A stretch of DNA of 64,000 nucleotides from Gemmatimonadota bacterium (GTDB lineage Bacteria > Gemmatimonadota > Gemmatimonadetes > Longimicrobiales > Gaopeijiaceae). Of the stretch, positions 39,900 to 49,634 are shown in pieces. Location: contig JAJCZZ010000101.1 in NCBI GenBank assembly GCA_029262115.1, positions 1 through 64,000 of the forward strand, in the 5' to 3' direction. How positions within the stretch are numbered: the stretch's first letter is position 1; each line of letters opens with the position of its first letter. Made by a program: the position numbers and the translations under genes. The notes beneath the pieces were generated by a model, which made no database searches, was not told the DNA's origin, and was given only the letters and a program-made list of their open reading frames with translations.

Positions 39900-41351
39900 T
39901 CAGTTGAACGGGGTCACGTTGTTCTGTGTGAGCACCCGGTTCATGTCGAACTGAATGGTGACCTGAGTCTCGATCAGATTGCCGCCGTCATCGTACGGGC
40001 TCGCGGGCGAGTAGAGGTCCATCTCGTCGTCCTGCGGGATGTACGCCGGGACCACCGGATTCGTCCCGAGGTCGCCCGTGTTGATCGTACCGTTGGCATC
40101 GATCTCGTCGAGCATGATCGGCATCCGGATGCCCAGGTCGGCCATCCGGCGTCCTTCCAGGAAGAGGATCTCCTGGCGTGCCAGGTGGAGCGCATGCCAG
40201 AGCTCGTCGGCTGTAGTCAACGCAGCGACCGAGTCCGCGTCGAGCGACGTCCCCGAGATCACGTTCTGGGTGATCGACGCGCCGTTCCGGTCGCGCACCA
40301 GACCGGCCCGGTAGGGGCTCGACGCGTCGGCGCGAACTGTAATCGAGGCATCCCGCGGCCGGATCGTGAGATCGGCGTTGAGCCGCTCGTCGCCGTCACT
40401 GAACGTCGCCGTGCCTCTGGACTTGGCCATGGTGATCGCGTTGCGAAGCGCCGCCTTGGCGCTCGTCATATCGCCACCCGCCATGGCGACTTCGGCCAGG
40501 ATCAGGTGCATCTCCTCCGCCTTCGCGACGGCGATGCCCTGCTCTCGATCCAGATACTTCGGATCAAGGAAGTCCAGACGTGGGAGCGGCTGCATCTCCT
40601 GCAGCGCGCGGTTCACGAGGAACGCCCACGGCGTGTTGTCGATGGATACGGCGTCGTATTCCTGGAGCACGACGAAGTCGCCGTCCTGGCCGAGCGCCGC
40701 TTGTGCCGCCGACGTTGCGGCTCCGCGGTCACCCTTCCATCGATAGGCTCTCGCGAGGGCCGCGGTGGTGGCGACGCCGAACGAGGCCCCTGCATTGAGG
40801 TCCTCGATGGCCAGGTCCAACATCTGTGCGGCCGGAACCAGAGGTCCGTCCTCGACCAGGGGCGCCCCCGAGAAGTTCTCGGAGGCAATCAGAAGCGCCA
40901 TCCCCCGGAGGTAGTGTGCCTCGGCCACTTCTTCGGCCAGAGCGGTCGCATCATTCGGGGCGATGTCCTCGATCACGAACGTGGCGAGCGCCCGAAGCTC
41001 CTGCGTGTGCCAGTACAGGCCCGTCGCGTCACCCGTGCCGTTCATGATGGACGGGGTCACCCGGCGCGGCGAGTCCCACTCCTTGAACAGCCCCGTGCCG
41101 TGGATCGAGTAGTTGTCGCTGACGACCTCGGACACGACCGCGGTCGTGTTCATCAGCCGGGCGAACTCGGCCCGTAGCCCGGGAAGGAGGGACGTGGTGG
41201 GATTCTTCGCGTTGAGGAGATCCTCAGACGTCGTCTGAGGGTTCTCAACCGCTGTGGGATCGAGGAAGTCGCACGCGCCGATACCAAGAGTACTGATCAG
41301 CAGCAGGCCGAGGACCGGACGCCGACTGCCGCGCTGGCTCCGCTTGTTCAT
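39900..41351 (-). CDS. SusD/RagB-family outer-membrane lipoprotein
   Basis: A 483-residue protein from ATG 41351, with a lipoprotein signal (VLGLLLISTLGIGACDFLDP, lipobox GAC). SusD-type features: DFLDPTAVENPQTTSEDLLNA just after the lipid cysteine, and TPR-like helices (AEEVAEAHYLRGMALL, ALARAYRWKGDRGAATSAAQAAL). The C-terminal part holds LARQEILFLEGRRMADLGIR. SusD-like proteins form the lid of a SusC transporter and bind the substrate at the surface. It follows susC by 50 bp. With peptidases upstream, peptides are as likely a substrate as sugars. Confidence 0.9.
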   Translation of the reverse strand: MNKRSQRGSRRPVLGLLLISTLGIGACDFLDPTAVENPQTTSEDLLNAKNPTTSLLPGLRAEFARLMNTTAVVSEVVSDNYSIHGTGLFKEWDSPRRVTPSIMNGTGDATGLYWHTQELRALATFVIEDIAPNDATALAEEVAEAHYLRGMALLIASENFSGAPLVEDGPLVPAAQMLDLAIEDLNAGASFGVATTAALARAYRWKGDRGAATSAAQAALGQDGDFVVLQEYDAVSIDNTPWAFLVNRALQEMQPLPRLDFLDPKYLDREQGIAVAKAEEMHLILAEVAMAGGDMTSAKAALRNAITMAKSRGTATFSDGDERLNADLTIRPRDASITVRADASSPYRAGLVRDRNGASITQNVISGTSLDADSVAALTTADELWHALHLARQEILFLEGRRMADLGIRMPIMLDEIDANGTINTGDLGTNPVVPAYIPQDDEMDLYSPASPYDDGGNLIETQVTIQFDMNRVLTQNNVTPFN

Positions 41352-41401
41352 CGTATGGGTCTCCTGAGCTCGGGTGTCGTCGTGTCGGGTGGAAGTCATC
41401 A

Positions 41402-44305
41402 TCAGAACACCAACTCGACGCCGAAGCGGAAGCGGCGCGGGACCGACGCCGTAATGCTGCTCTCCCCGCCCAGCGACAAGCTTCCGAGACTCGCCGCCCC
41501 GGTCGACGACAGGCCGTTGAGTTCCGGGTCGATGAGACCATTCGCCGACCAGATCCACAGGTTCCGACCCGAAACGTAGAGCGTGCCGCGGTTCGCTTTG
41601 AGCGTGTTTGCCATCCGTTCCGGCACCTCGTAGCGGACGGAAACTTCCCGCCACTTGAACCAGTCGCCGTCATAGATGAAGGCGGCGCGAGCGGCGCTCT
41701 GGCTGAACTTCCCCGCCTCCGTCCCGTCGAGCCGGTGCCGGACCGGGAACGTCACGCCCTCGAGCTCTTCCCGGCGGTAGATGCCGTTGAAGGTCGACCA
41801 CACCGAGCCCCAATCGAAGACCTGATGGCCACGCGCGAAGTCGGCGAGTGAGGAGATCGACCAGCTCTGGCCGATGCGGACGTTCGTGTTGAACGAGCCG
41901 CTGCTCGTGGGAGTGGGCTGACCTCCCGTGAAGCGCAGCTCGGAGTCGTCGTCCAGTCCGTCGCCGTTGCTGTCGAACGGCGTGCCGACGTACCACGCAC
42001 CGACCGGGCGACCTTCGGTCACCCGCTTCTGTGCGGTGACGTTGAAGTCGGCGGCGCCGCCCATGTCCGTCACCTCGTTGTCCACCGTCTGGTAGGTGCC
42101 GCCGACGCTCCACGCGAAGTCGGAGCGGTTGAGAAGCTGCAGCGACCAGGCCAACTCAATCCCCTTGTTGGAGATCTCACCCAGGTTCCGAAGCTGGGTG
42201 CCCTGGCCGGTGACCGGCTGCTCCGGGACGAAGAACAGCGCGTCGGTGGTCGTGGCGTCAAAGTAGGTGAAGTCGATGCCCAAGCGGTTGTTCAGGAACG
42301 AGGCGTCGAAACCGGCCTCGACGGTGCTGGTCCGCTCGGGACGAAGATCCTCGTTCCCGGGGTTCGAGAAGCGAGGTGCCGATTCGCCGCGGAACGAGAC
42401 GGCGTTGAAGCTCCGGTCCTTGGTGAACGGCGACGGCGGCTTGCCCGTCTCGCCGTACGCGGCCCGCAGCTTGAACTGATTGACGACCGTCCCGAACGTC
42501 GGGAAGAAGTCTTCGTTGGAGATCAGGTACGCCACCCCGGCCTTCGGATAGGTCTCGACGTTGACCTCGTCACCGAACGCGGTCGAGCCGTCGAAGCGGA
42601 CGCCGGCGCTCAGGGTGAGCCTGTTCCACAGGTCCAGCGTTTCGTCGACGTAGACGCCGCCGCTGAACACCTCCCGGTTGAACTCGGCCGACGTGATGTC
42701 GGCTGCCTGGTCGAAGTCCGGCGCTCCGGGGAGGGCGAAGCCGGTGCCGGTTGAGCTGATGATGCTCAGATCTTCACGGTATCCCTGACCACCGATGGCG
42801 ATATCGTTCCCGATGTTTCCGTCCTCCGAGCTCCAGCTATATCCGGTGGCCGCGTCGATGGTGAACGACGTGAAGGTCCGGTCGAAGCGGGTGAGCTGCC
42901 CGGTGGGCTCGCCGGGCGTGAAGCCGATCGGTTCGAGAATCCGCTGCTGGTTGCCGCGGTAGTCCAGCCCCGTGCCCATCTTCGCGAACCAACTCGGCGT
43001 GATCTGCCAGGTGACGTTACCACCGAAGATGAAGCGGTTCACGAACTCGTTGATATCCGGGCTCAGGAAGACATCCAGCGCCTCGTCCAGATCGTCCGCT
43101 CCCGAGAAGAACAGCGCGTCCCCCACCTCGAACGTCGTCAGGGGGTCGGCGATGGCCGTCCCGTTGAACAGCCGCCCGTAGCTGCTGCGGGTGTAATTGC
43201 CCGAGGCGTTGACGGTGACCTTCTCGCTCACGTTGGCCTGAAGGCCACCACGTACCGCGTAGATCGTGCTCTCGTTCTTCGGCTGGACGCCCTCCTCATT
43301 CTGGATGCGCCCACTGACGTTGTAGGTCATGGCGTCGGTCCCGCCGCTCACCGACAGGTAGTTGTTCACCGACGTTCCCGTCCGCCAGAAGTTGTCCTCC
43401 ATGAACGTCGAGGACGCCGAACCGTCCGCGACCAGATCCGGGAAGGCGATCGGAGTGTCGAACATGTACTTCAGTTCCGGCTGGTCGTAGCCGACTTCGG
43501 ATCGGAACGTAAGGCGCGTCTCGCCCGGCCGACCGCGCTTGGTAAAGATCTGGATGACCCCGGTTGCGGCGTCGGAGCCGTACAGCGTGGAAGCGGCACC
43601 ACCCTTGGTGATCTCGACGCGCTCGATGTCGGAAGTCAGAAGGTCCGCCAGAGCCGACGACTGCTCGCCGCCGGTACCGGCCGCCGTGGCCTGGCTGTTG
43701 TCCACCCGGACGCCGTCGACGTAGATGACCGGCGTCTGAGAGCCAAACACGGAGGACACGCCCCGGAAGTTGATCAGCGACGCGGTGCCGGCTTGCGCGG
43801 ACTGTGCGTTGACGGTGGCGCCCGCGACACGGCCCTGGAGCAACTGGTCGACCGAGGTGACCGGGATCTGCGAGATCTCCTCGGCGCTGATCACGTCGAC
43901 CGACGTGCTTAGCTTACGCCGCTCGGTCTCCTGGCCAACGCCCGTGACGACCAACTCCTCCAGGGCGATGGCGTCCTGGGCCATCCGGAACGTGACGGTG
44001 GCGGTCTGGCCGGCGGACACGCTGACCGACTGCGTCTGCGACGAGTAGCCGATCAGGTCGATCCGGACGTCACGACTGCCCACCGGAACGTTGAGAATGG
44101 TAAAGCGGCCGGCCGAATTCGATAACGATCCACGGCCTGTTCCAGGCACCGAGACCTGTGCATCCGACAGCGGGCGTCCAGATTGTGCGTCGACCACCTG
44201 ACCGACCACGGTGCCCGTCTGGGCCTCCACGGCGACAGGAGCCGCGCCCAGGGCCAGCGCGGCGCCCAGGGCAAGTAGAAAGTTCGAACAACGTTTGGGG
44301 TCCAT
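41402..44305 (-). CDS. SusC/RagA-family TonB-dependent transporter
   Basis: A 967-residue outer-membrane transporter from ATG 44305 (the frame continues upstream without a better start). Order: signal peptide (FLLALGAALALGAAPVAVEAQ), carboxypeptidase-regulatory-like beta domain (GTVVGQVVDAQSGRPLSDAQVSV), TonB-box region (LEELVVTGVG), plug (ISQIPVTSVDQLLQGRVAG, RGVSSVFGSQTPVIYVDG), and a 22-strand barrel ending in RFRFGVELVF. The SusC-specific VIYVDGVRVD and GAASTLYGSDAATGVIQIFTK segments are present. It imports substrate handed over by the SusD partner, powered by TonB. Confidence 0.95.
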   Translation of the reverse strand: MDPKRCSNFLLALGAALALGAAPVAVEAQTGTVVGQVVDAQSGRPLSDAQVSVPGTGRGSLSNSAGRFTILNVPVGSRDVRIDLIGYSSQTQSVSVSAGQTATVTFRMAQDAIALEELVVTGVGQETERRKLSTSVDVISAEEISQIPVTSVDQLLQGRVAGATVNAQSAQAGTASLINFRGVSSVFGSQTPVIYVDGVRVDNSQATAAGTGGEQSSALADLLTSDIERVEITKGGAASTLYGSDAATGVIQIFTKRGRPGETRLTFRSEVGYDQPELKYMFDTPIAFPDLVADGSASSTFMEDNFWRTGTSVNNYLSVSGGTDAMTYNVSGRIQNEEGVQPKNESTIYAVRGGLQANVSEKVTVNASGNYTRSSYGRLFNGTAIADPLTTFEVGDALFFSGADDLDEALDVFLSPDINEFVNRFIFGGNVTWQITPSWFAKMGTGLDYRGNQQRILEPIGFTPGEPTGQLTRFDRTFTSFTIDAATGYSWSSEDGNIGNDIAIGGQGYREDLSIISSTGTGFALPGAPDFDQAADITSAEFNREVFSGGVYVDETLDLWNRLTLSAGVRFDGSTAFGDEVNVETYPKAGVAYLISNEDFFPTFGTVVNQFKLRAAYGETGKPPSPFTKDRSFNAVSFRGESAPRFSNPGNEDLRPERTSTVEAGFDASFLNNRLGIDFTYFDATTTDALFFVPEQPVTGQGTQLRNLGEISNKGIELAWSLQLLNRSDFAWSVGGTYQTVDNEVTDMGGAADFNVTAQKRVTEGRPVGAWYVGTPFDSNGDGLDDDSELRFTGGQPTPTSSGSFNTNVRIGQSWSISSLADFARGHQVFDWGSVWSTFNGIYRREELEGVTFPVRHRLDGTEAGKFSQSAARAAFIYDGDWFKWREVSVRYEVPERMANTLKANRGTLYVSGRNLWIWSANGLIDPELNGLSSTGAASLGSLSLGGESSITASVPRRFRFGVELVF

Positions 44306-44645
44306 AGCCTCGATCCTCAGCTTGGGGTAACCGCCGGTGGCGACGCCACATGCGTCGCGGTTGGGCGGTGTAGGCCCGGGGAGTGCCGATCGAGCACGGG
44401 GGAGAGACGCGCCTGACGCACGCCCGTTCTCCCGGATGCGCGGCGGGCACCTTCCGGGGTGTGGCAAAGCCGCCGTGACGCGGCCCCATCACTACCGTGA
44501 TAATAAGGTTAGGAGTACGGCGGTTCCGTGCCAACCACACAGCGTGGCCGAACGATCGCACTCTTACAAGAGAAGTACCGATGTGGAGCGAGGCGATTTC
44601 AGGCCGAAGGAGGCGGCGACGGGCGGGGTCCCGGCCGCTGCTGAC
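44306..44645. other. 340-bp upstream region of susC, no gene
   Basis: No convincing open frame. On the minus strand a weak promoter-like pair (TTGGCA near 44529-44534 with TAACCT 17 bp on) could drive susC. Two short inverted repeats, CTCTT-AC-AAGAG (44561-44572) and ATCAC-TACC-GTGAT (44488-44501), are possible operators. Nothing else recognised. Confidence 0.35.
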
Positions 44646-45266
44646 TTACTCGATCCGTCGCAGCAGCACCGTCTTGAGCTTCTCGGGCGGCGTCCTGCGG
44701 GCATCCGACAAGTAGACCTCGAGATGTCCGAGGGCCGGGGTCAAGCCCTCCGCGTCGATCAGCGCGTCGATCAGCGCGTCGATCTGTTCGAACGAGCGGG
44801 GCTCGTCCTCGTAGGGTCCGACGTGGAGGGTCCGTCCGTACCGTCCCCCTTCGATATCCCGCAGGGCGACCCGGTGCGCCACCTCGCTCCCTTCCAGGGA
44901 CCCGCCCCGCTTGGTAGTCGCTGTCTCGGCGGCCGCGGCCGGCACGTCGGCGCCGACATCCGGGGGCATGTCGATCTGGAGTTCCCACCGCCAAGTATCC
45001 CGGTCGGGAGTCCCGATCAGATCGGCTGGAACGCCCTCGGCTCCCCAATCGCCGATGAGTGGACCGACCTTGAAGACCGGTTTCCCCGCCTTCCTCAGGA
45101 GTGAGCGGATACCCTAGGCGACGCCGTACAGTGCTCCGATCGCGGCGGCGAAGTCCGGCCCGTCCGGGTCGCCCGCGCCGGAGATCACGAGGGCGCGACG
45201 CGTGGGTACCTCGACCAGGTCGGCCTTTCGCTTGCCTTTCACAATGCTGTCTGGAGCGACGGTCAC
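44646..45266 (-). pseudogene. GyrI-like small-molecule-binding domain gene with in-frame amber codon
   Basis: A single reading frame starts at GTG 45266 after a strong GGAGG site, 17 bp past the dnaE stop. After 50 codons (VTVAPDSIVKGKRKADLVEV ... AIGALYGVA) a TAG occurs at 45114-45116. The same frame then continues GIRSLLRKAGKPVFKV ... WELQIDMPPDV ... HLEVYLSDARRTPPEKLKTV to TAA at 44646. Both halves match one GyrI-like (AraC effector-binding) protein, and the stop falls where relatives have Tyr in 'GVAY'. So this looks like a single TAC/TAT to TAG change. A 12-bp tandem repeat (44752-44784) also expands an IDAL segment. Restart at ATG 44969 could make the second half alone. Confidence 0.8.
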
Positions 45267-45283
45267 GACACCTCCTCTTTCCT

Positions 45284-48200
45284 TCAGTTCCGCTGGGGCC
45301 AGTTCCTCGGTGGTTCCCCCACTGGGGGAGAATATGTTCGTACCAGACGCACGTTGCCGGGCCCGAACAGACCCTGCAGGGCTTCGATGGTCGCCAGATC
45401 CACCGAGGTCTTCAACGTGCGCGAGCGCAGACGCGGTGCCGCTTCACCGTTGTCCGTACCTACCTGCAGCCAGATTGGCGCTCCGCCCGGATGTTCGGCG
45501 AAGAGGCGCTTCGCTTCCTCGAAGGCCGACTCGGGCACGCTGGAGCCGAGTTCGAGTTCGATCTGGACGGCCAGGTCTCCCCCTCCCGCCATCTCTTCGA
45601 GCGGTCGGGCGGAGTCGAGGAACACGGGTGGGTCCTCCTCGTCGCGCTCGCGACCGCTGACCTTACCCTGGATGAGTACGACCGCGTCCTGGTGGAGAAC
45701 CGCCTTGTGCTCCTGCCACGTCTCCCGAAACGCCAGGATCGTGGCGGTCCCATGAAAGTCCTCCACGGTGATCTTGCCCCATTCCGAGTTGTCCTTCCGG
45801 GAGATCTGACGCGCGACGTTCGTAACGACGCACGCGAGTTCGATTGCCTCGCCCGCCCGATCGCCCAGAGTGGCGGTGGTGACCGGCTCAAAAGCGCGCA
45901 CGACCTCGCGAAATCGGTCGAGCGGGTGGCCGGAAATGAAGAAGCCGAGCGCTTCCTTCTCCCTGGCGAGCCGATCGGCCTCCTCCCACTCCGGGACGTT
46001 GGGAAGGGATGGCTCGGAGCGCGGCAGCATCGACTCGGCACCGAACAAGGAGGCTTGTCCCGCGTCCCGTTCCGCCTGCCGCGCCTGAACCTCACCGTAG
46101 GTCGAGTCCAGCCCGGCCGAGAGCTGCGACCTCGGTCCGAAGCTGTCCAGCGCGCCGGCGGCGACGAGTGCTTCGCACGCCCGCTTGTTCAGCGCGCGGA
46201 TGTCGATGCGCTCCAGGAAGTCGAACAGCGACGTGAATGAGCCGTCCCGTCGAGCCTCCAGCACCGAGTTGACCGCTCCCGCGCCGACGCCGCGCACCGC
46301 ACCTAACCCGAAACGGATCTGGTTGGCGTCCGTGACGGTGAACTTCCACCCCGACTCGTTGACATCCGGCGGAAGAACCTCGACCGGCCCCGTCAGTGTG
46401 GAAACGTATCGTGGAAGGTCCCTGCACTCGCCGATGTACTTCACCACGTCGTCCGTCTTGTCGAGCACGGACGAGAGAAGCGCCGCCATGAACTCCGCTG
46501 GGTAGTGCGTCTTCAACCAGGCGGTGTGGTAGGAGAGGAGGGAGTACGCGGCCGAGTGGGACTTGTTGAAGCCGTATCGGCCGAACGTCTCGATCTGCTC
46601 GGCGAGATCCTCCGCAACGCGCTTGTCGACGCCGTTGGCGACCGCGCGCTCCACGAAGCGCCCGAGCTCCTTCTTGATGAGCTCGGCAATCTTCTTACCT
46701 ACTGCCTTGCGGAGCACGTCCGCCTCGGCGAGCGAGAAGCCGGCCAGCACGTTGGCGATGCGCATCACCTGTTCCTGGTACACGATCACGCCGTACGTCG
46801 GCTCAAGCACCGGCTCGAGCTTCGGGTGGGGATAGCTTACCTGCTGTCGCCCGAGCTTCCGCTGGATGTAGACGTCCGTCATTCCCGAATCCAGCGGACC
46901 CGGTCGGATGAGCGCGTTCGTCGCAACCAGGTCATCGAAGCGGTCGCACTTCATGGAGCGAAGCTTGTCGTTGGCCAGGCTCGACTCGAACTGGAACACA
47001 CCGGACGTCCCACCTTTGGCGAGCATGCGGTAGACCGCCGGGTCGTCGAGCGGCACGGCGTCCATGTCGGCGTACGTCTCGCCCGTGTCCGGATGGCGCA
47101 GTTGGCCCCCGTGGCGCGTCTTGACCATCACCACTGCGTCGTGGATGACCGTCAGCGTCTTCAGCCCCAGGAAGTCCATCTTGAGCATGCCCGCCTCGTC
47201 GAGGCAGTTCATGTCGTACTGCGTCACCACCATGGCGTCTTCGCCGCCATTGGACTTGCCGGTCTGGATGCAGACGGGCACGTAGTCGTCGATCGGGCCG
47301 GGCGCGATGACGACGCCTGCCGCGTGGACCGACGCATGACGCGACAGGCCCTCCAGCGTCATGGAGTAGTCGAAGAGTTGACGGTGGCGCTCGTCGGACT
47401 CGTACAGCTCCCGGACCTCCTTGAGACCCTCGATCGCCTCCTCTACCGTGAACGCCTGCCCCGGCTGATTCGGGATCAGCTTGGCAATCCGGTCGGTCTC
47501 TCCGGGCTCGAAGCCCAACGTGCGGCCCACGTCCCTGATGACCGCCCGCGACTTCATGGTACCGAACGTAATGATCTGTCCGACCGCGTCGGTCCCGTAC
47601 TTCTGGCGCGTGTACTCGATGACCTCGCCGCGCCGCTCGAAGCAGAAGTCGATGTCGATATCCGGCATCGAAATCCGTTCGGGGTTCAAGAAGCGCTCGA
47701 ACAGCAGGTCGTGGTAGAGCGGGTCGAGATTCGTGATGCCCAGGACGTAGGCGATGAGCGATCCCGCTGCCGATCCACGCCCGGGTCCAACGGGGATGTC
47801 CTGCTTGCGTGCCCAGCGAATAAAGTCCTGCGTGATCAAGAAGTAGCCCGCGTATCCGGTGCCGCGAATCACCCCGATCTCGTAGTCGAAACGCTCCTGG
47901 ACCTCCGGAGGCAGGGGCGTGCCGTACCGCTCGTGAGCCCCCTCGATGGCCAGGTGCTCGAGGTAGTCGTTCTCGTCCGAGTGCTCTTCCGGAAGCGGGA
48001 ACTGGGGCAGGTAGTACTTCTTGTCGAAGACGAGGTCGACCTGGTCGGCAATAGCGAGCGTGTTCTCGATGACGTCGGGCCGATCGGGAAAGCGCTCCGC
48101 CATTTCCGGCGCGCTCTTGAAGTAGAGCCCGTCGTCGTAGCGCATCCGCTGTGGATCGTTCCGATCCTTGCCCAGCCCGATGCAGAGGAGCACATCGTGC

Positions 48201-48850
48201 GCCTCGTGGTCCTCGTGCTGCAGGAAGTGCGCGTCGTTCGTGGCGACCACGGGAAGCCCGATCTCCTCGGCCAGCTTGAAGATCTTCCCGTTCAGCTCAT
48301 CCTGGCCGGGGGAGTCGTGGGCCTGGACCTCGAGGTAGTAGCGCCCGTCGAATCGATTGGCGTACCACTCCGCGGCTTCGCGCGCCCGATCCCAGTTGTC
48401 CGACATGAGGTGTCGGGACACTTCGCCCGCCAGGCACGCCGACGAGACGATGATGCCCTCGCTGTAGGCCGCCAGGACCTCTCGGTCGACCCGTGGCTTG
48501 TGGTAGAAGCCCTCCGTGTAGCCGATGGACGAGAGCTTGACCAGGTTCTTGTATCCCTGGAGGTCACGAGCCAAGAGGACCAGGTGGTAGTACGCCCGAT
48601 CTCCCTGGCCGGACCGGGACCGATCGCCCCGATGGCCGGGGGCCACGTACGCTTCCATCCCCAGGATCGGAGTGATCCCGGCCTTCTTCGCCGCCTTGTG
48701 GAACGACCACGCGCCGAACATGCAGCCGTGGTCGGTGAGTGCCAGCCCGGGCATCTCGAATTCCTGCGCCTTGCGAACCAGATCTCCGATCCGGTTGGCA
48801 CCATCCAGGAGGGAGTACTCGGAGTGTGTATGGAGATGAACGAAGCTCAC
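45284..48850 (-). CDS. dnaE: DNA polymerase III alpha subunit
   Basis: A 1188-residue replicative polymerase. The N-terminal PHP domain keeps its metal ligands: H6 and H8 (HLHTH), D40-H41 (TDHG), E66 and the NDAH of residues 205-208, so it may retain proofreading. Catalytic aspartates are D399 and D401 (PDIDIDF) and D559 (KMDFLGLKTL). PGRGSAAGSL (356-364) is the primer-grip/nucleotide loop. After the fingers, an OB-fold (ITVEDFHGTATILAF ... VVLIQGKVSGRE) precedes the tau-binding tail. It starts with ATG 48850; the GyrI-like gene follows it. Large open frames on the other strand are composition shadows. Confidence 0.97.
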   Translation of the reverse strand: MSFVHLHTHSEYSLLDGANRIGDLVRKAQEFEMPGLALTDHGCMFGAWSFHKAAKKAGITPILGMEAYVAPGHRGDRSRSGQGDRAYYHLVLLARDLQGYKNLVKLSSIGYTEGFYHKPRVDREVLAAYSEGIIVSSACLAGEVSRHLMSDNWDRAREAAEWYANRFDGRYYLEVQAHDSPGQDELNGKIFKLAEEIGLPVVATNDAHFLQHEDHEAHDVLLCIGLGKDRNDPQRMRYDDGLYFKSAPEMAERFPDRPDVIENTLAIADQVDLVFDKKYYLPQFPLPEEHSDENDYLEHLAIEGAHERYGTPLPPEVQERFDYEIGVIRGTGYAGYFLITQDFIRWARKQDIPVGPGRGSAAGSLIAYVLGITNLDPLYHDLLFERFLNPERISMPDIDIDFCFERRGEVIEYTRQKYGTDAVGQIITFGTMKSRAVIRDVGRTLGFEPGETDRIAKLIPNQPGQAFTVEEAIEGLKEVRELYESDERHRQLFDYSMTLEGLSRHASVHAAGVVIAPGPIDDYVPVCIQTGKSNGGEDAMVVTQYDMNCLDEAGMLKMDFLGLKTLTVIHDAVVMVKTRHGGQLRHPDTGETYADMDAVPLDDPAVYRMLAKGGTSGVFQFESSLANDKLRSMKCDRFDDLVATNALIRPGPLDSGMTDVYIQRKLGRQQVSYPHPKLEPVLEPTYGVIVYQEQVMRIANVLAGFSLAEADVLRKAVGKKIAELIKKELGRFVERAVANGVDKRVAEDLAEQIETFGRYGFNKSHSAAYSLLSYHTAWLKTHYPAEFMAALLSSVLDKTDDVVKYIGECRDLPRYVSTLTGPVEVLPPDVNESGWKFTVTDANQIRFGLGAVRGVGAGAVNSVLEARRDGSFTSLFDFLERIDIRALNKRACEALVAAGALDSFGPRSQLSAGLDSTYGEVQARQAERDAGQASLFGAESMLPRSEPSLPNVPEWEEADRLAREKEALGFFISGHPLDRFREVVRAFEPVTTATLGDRAGEAIELACVVTNVARQISRKDNSEWGKITVEDFHGTATILAFRETWQEHKAVLHQDAVVLIQGKVSGRERDEEDPPVFLDSARPLEEMAGGGDLAVQIELELGSSVPESAFEEAKRLFAEHPGGAPIWLQVGTDNGEAAPRLRSRTLKTSVDLATIEALQGLFGPGNVRLVRTYSPPVGEPPRNWPQRN

Positions 48851-49018
48851 GAATACGGCGGCGGTCTCGGGGCGCGGCGTGGGGTCTCAGAACCATTCTA
48901 GTGTCGTATTCCGGAGGGCACCAAACCGGGACGGGTCCGGTTCGCGGGGTGCTTGGGGTTCCGGGTGACCGACGGTGGCGGTGACGAACCGGAGGGCTCG
49001 CGGTCGGGTAGGGACGTG

Positions 49019-49597
49019 ATGCGAATCGATTCCCCCTTCCGGCGCTTTTTCCGCGTCACCGGCATGGTCTCGATCGTCTGCTGGAGCTATGCGGCGCCCG
49101 CCGCCGCACAGCGGCTTCCATCGACCGTGTTCGCGGTCGACGCCGACGTCATCGGTGGGTCGGTCTCCTACGCCTGGGACGGAGCCGACGGTACGTATTG
49201 GGGGGTTGGTGCTGGGTTGGGGGGTACGGTCCTCGGGTACATGGTGTTCGCCGGCGGTCACTTCGCCGAGGGGGTCTCCTACTCCGACCGGGACACCGCT
49301 CGCGACAAGTTCCTGTTCGAACTGGCGCACATCGAGGGCTTCAGGCGGTGGAGTCCCACCGTCCGTGCCGACTACGACGTGGGTGTCCGTACTTCACTGT
49401 TTTTCCACTCCGACTCCTCCGACGACGACTTCGGCGGGGGCGTCTTCGTGGGAGCCTACACCAAAGCCATGTGGGGATGGCCGCGCCTGAAGTTCGGTCC
49501 CGGCGTCCTGATCGGGCTGTTCACCGAGGGGAGGCGCACCCGCGAGTTCGGGGTGTTCGTGTCACCGCTGAGTGGGCGAGTCAGCTTCGGCTGGTAG
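49019..49597 (+). CDS. Exported hypothetical protein, beta-barrel-like
   Basis: A 192-residue protein from ATG 49019, with a signal peptide (about residues 10-31: FRVTGMVSIVCWSYAAPAAAQ). The mature part alternates short hydrophobic and glycine-rich strands (GGSVSYAWDGADGTYWGVGAGLGGTVLGYMVF, VRADYDVGVRTSLFF, FGGGVFVGAYTKAMWGW) and ends SGRVSFGW with an aromatic residue, as small outer-membrane barrels do. I do not recognise the family. Divergent from dnaE (168-bp gap). Confidence 0.7.
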   Translation: MRIDSPFRRFFRVTGMVSIVCWSYAAPAAAQRLPSTVFAVDADVIGGSVSYAWDGADGTYWGVGAGLGGTVLGYMVFAGGHFAEGVSYSDRDTARDKFLFELAHIEGFRRWSPTVRADYDVGVRTSLFFHSDSSDDDFGGGVFVGAYTKAMWGWPRLKFGPGVLIGLFTEGRRTREFGVFVSPLSGRVSFGW

Positions 49598-49634
49598 AAG
49601 CGGAGGCACCGCGCCGGCGATCATGCCGCGCCCC

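Noticed and set aside
46505-48901. A 798-residue open frame on the plus strand across dnaE
   Set aside because: It is antisense to a clear dnaE with all catalytic residues; high-GC codon bias opens the opposite frame. No motif is present.
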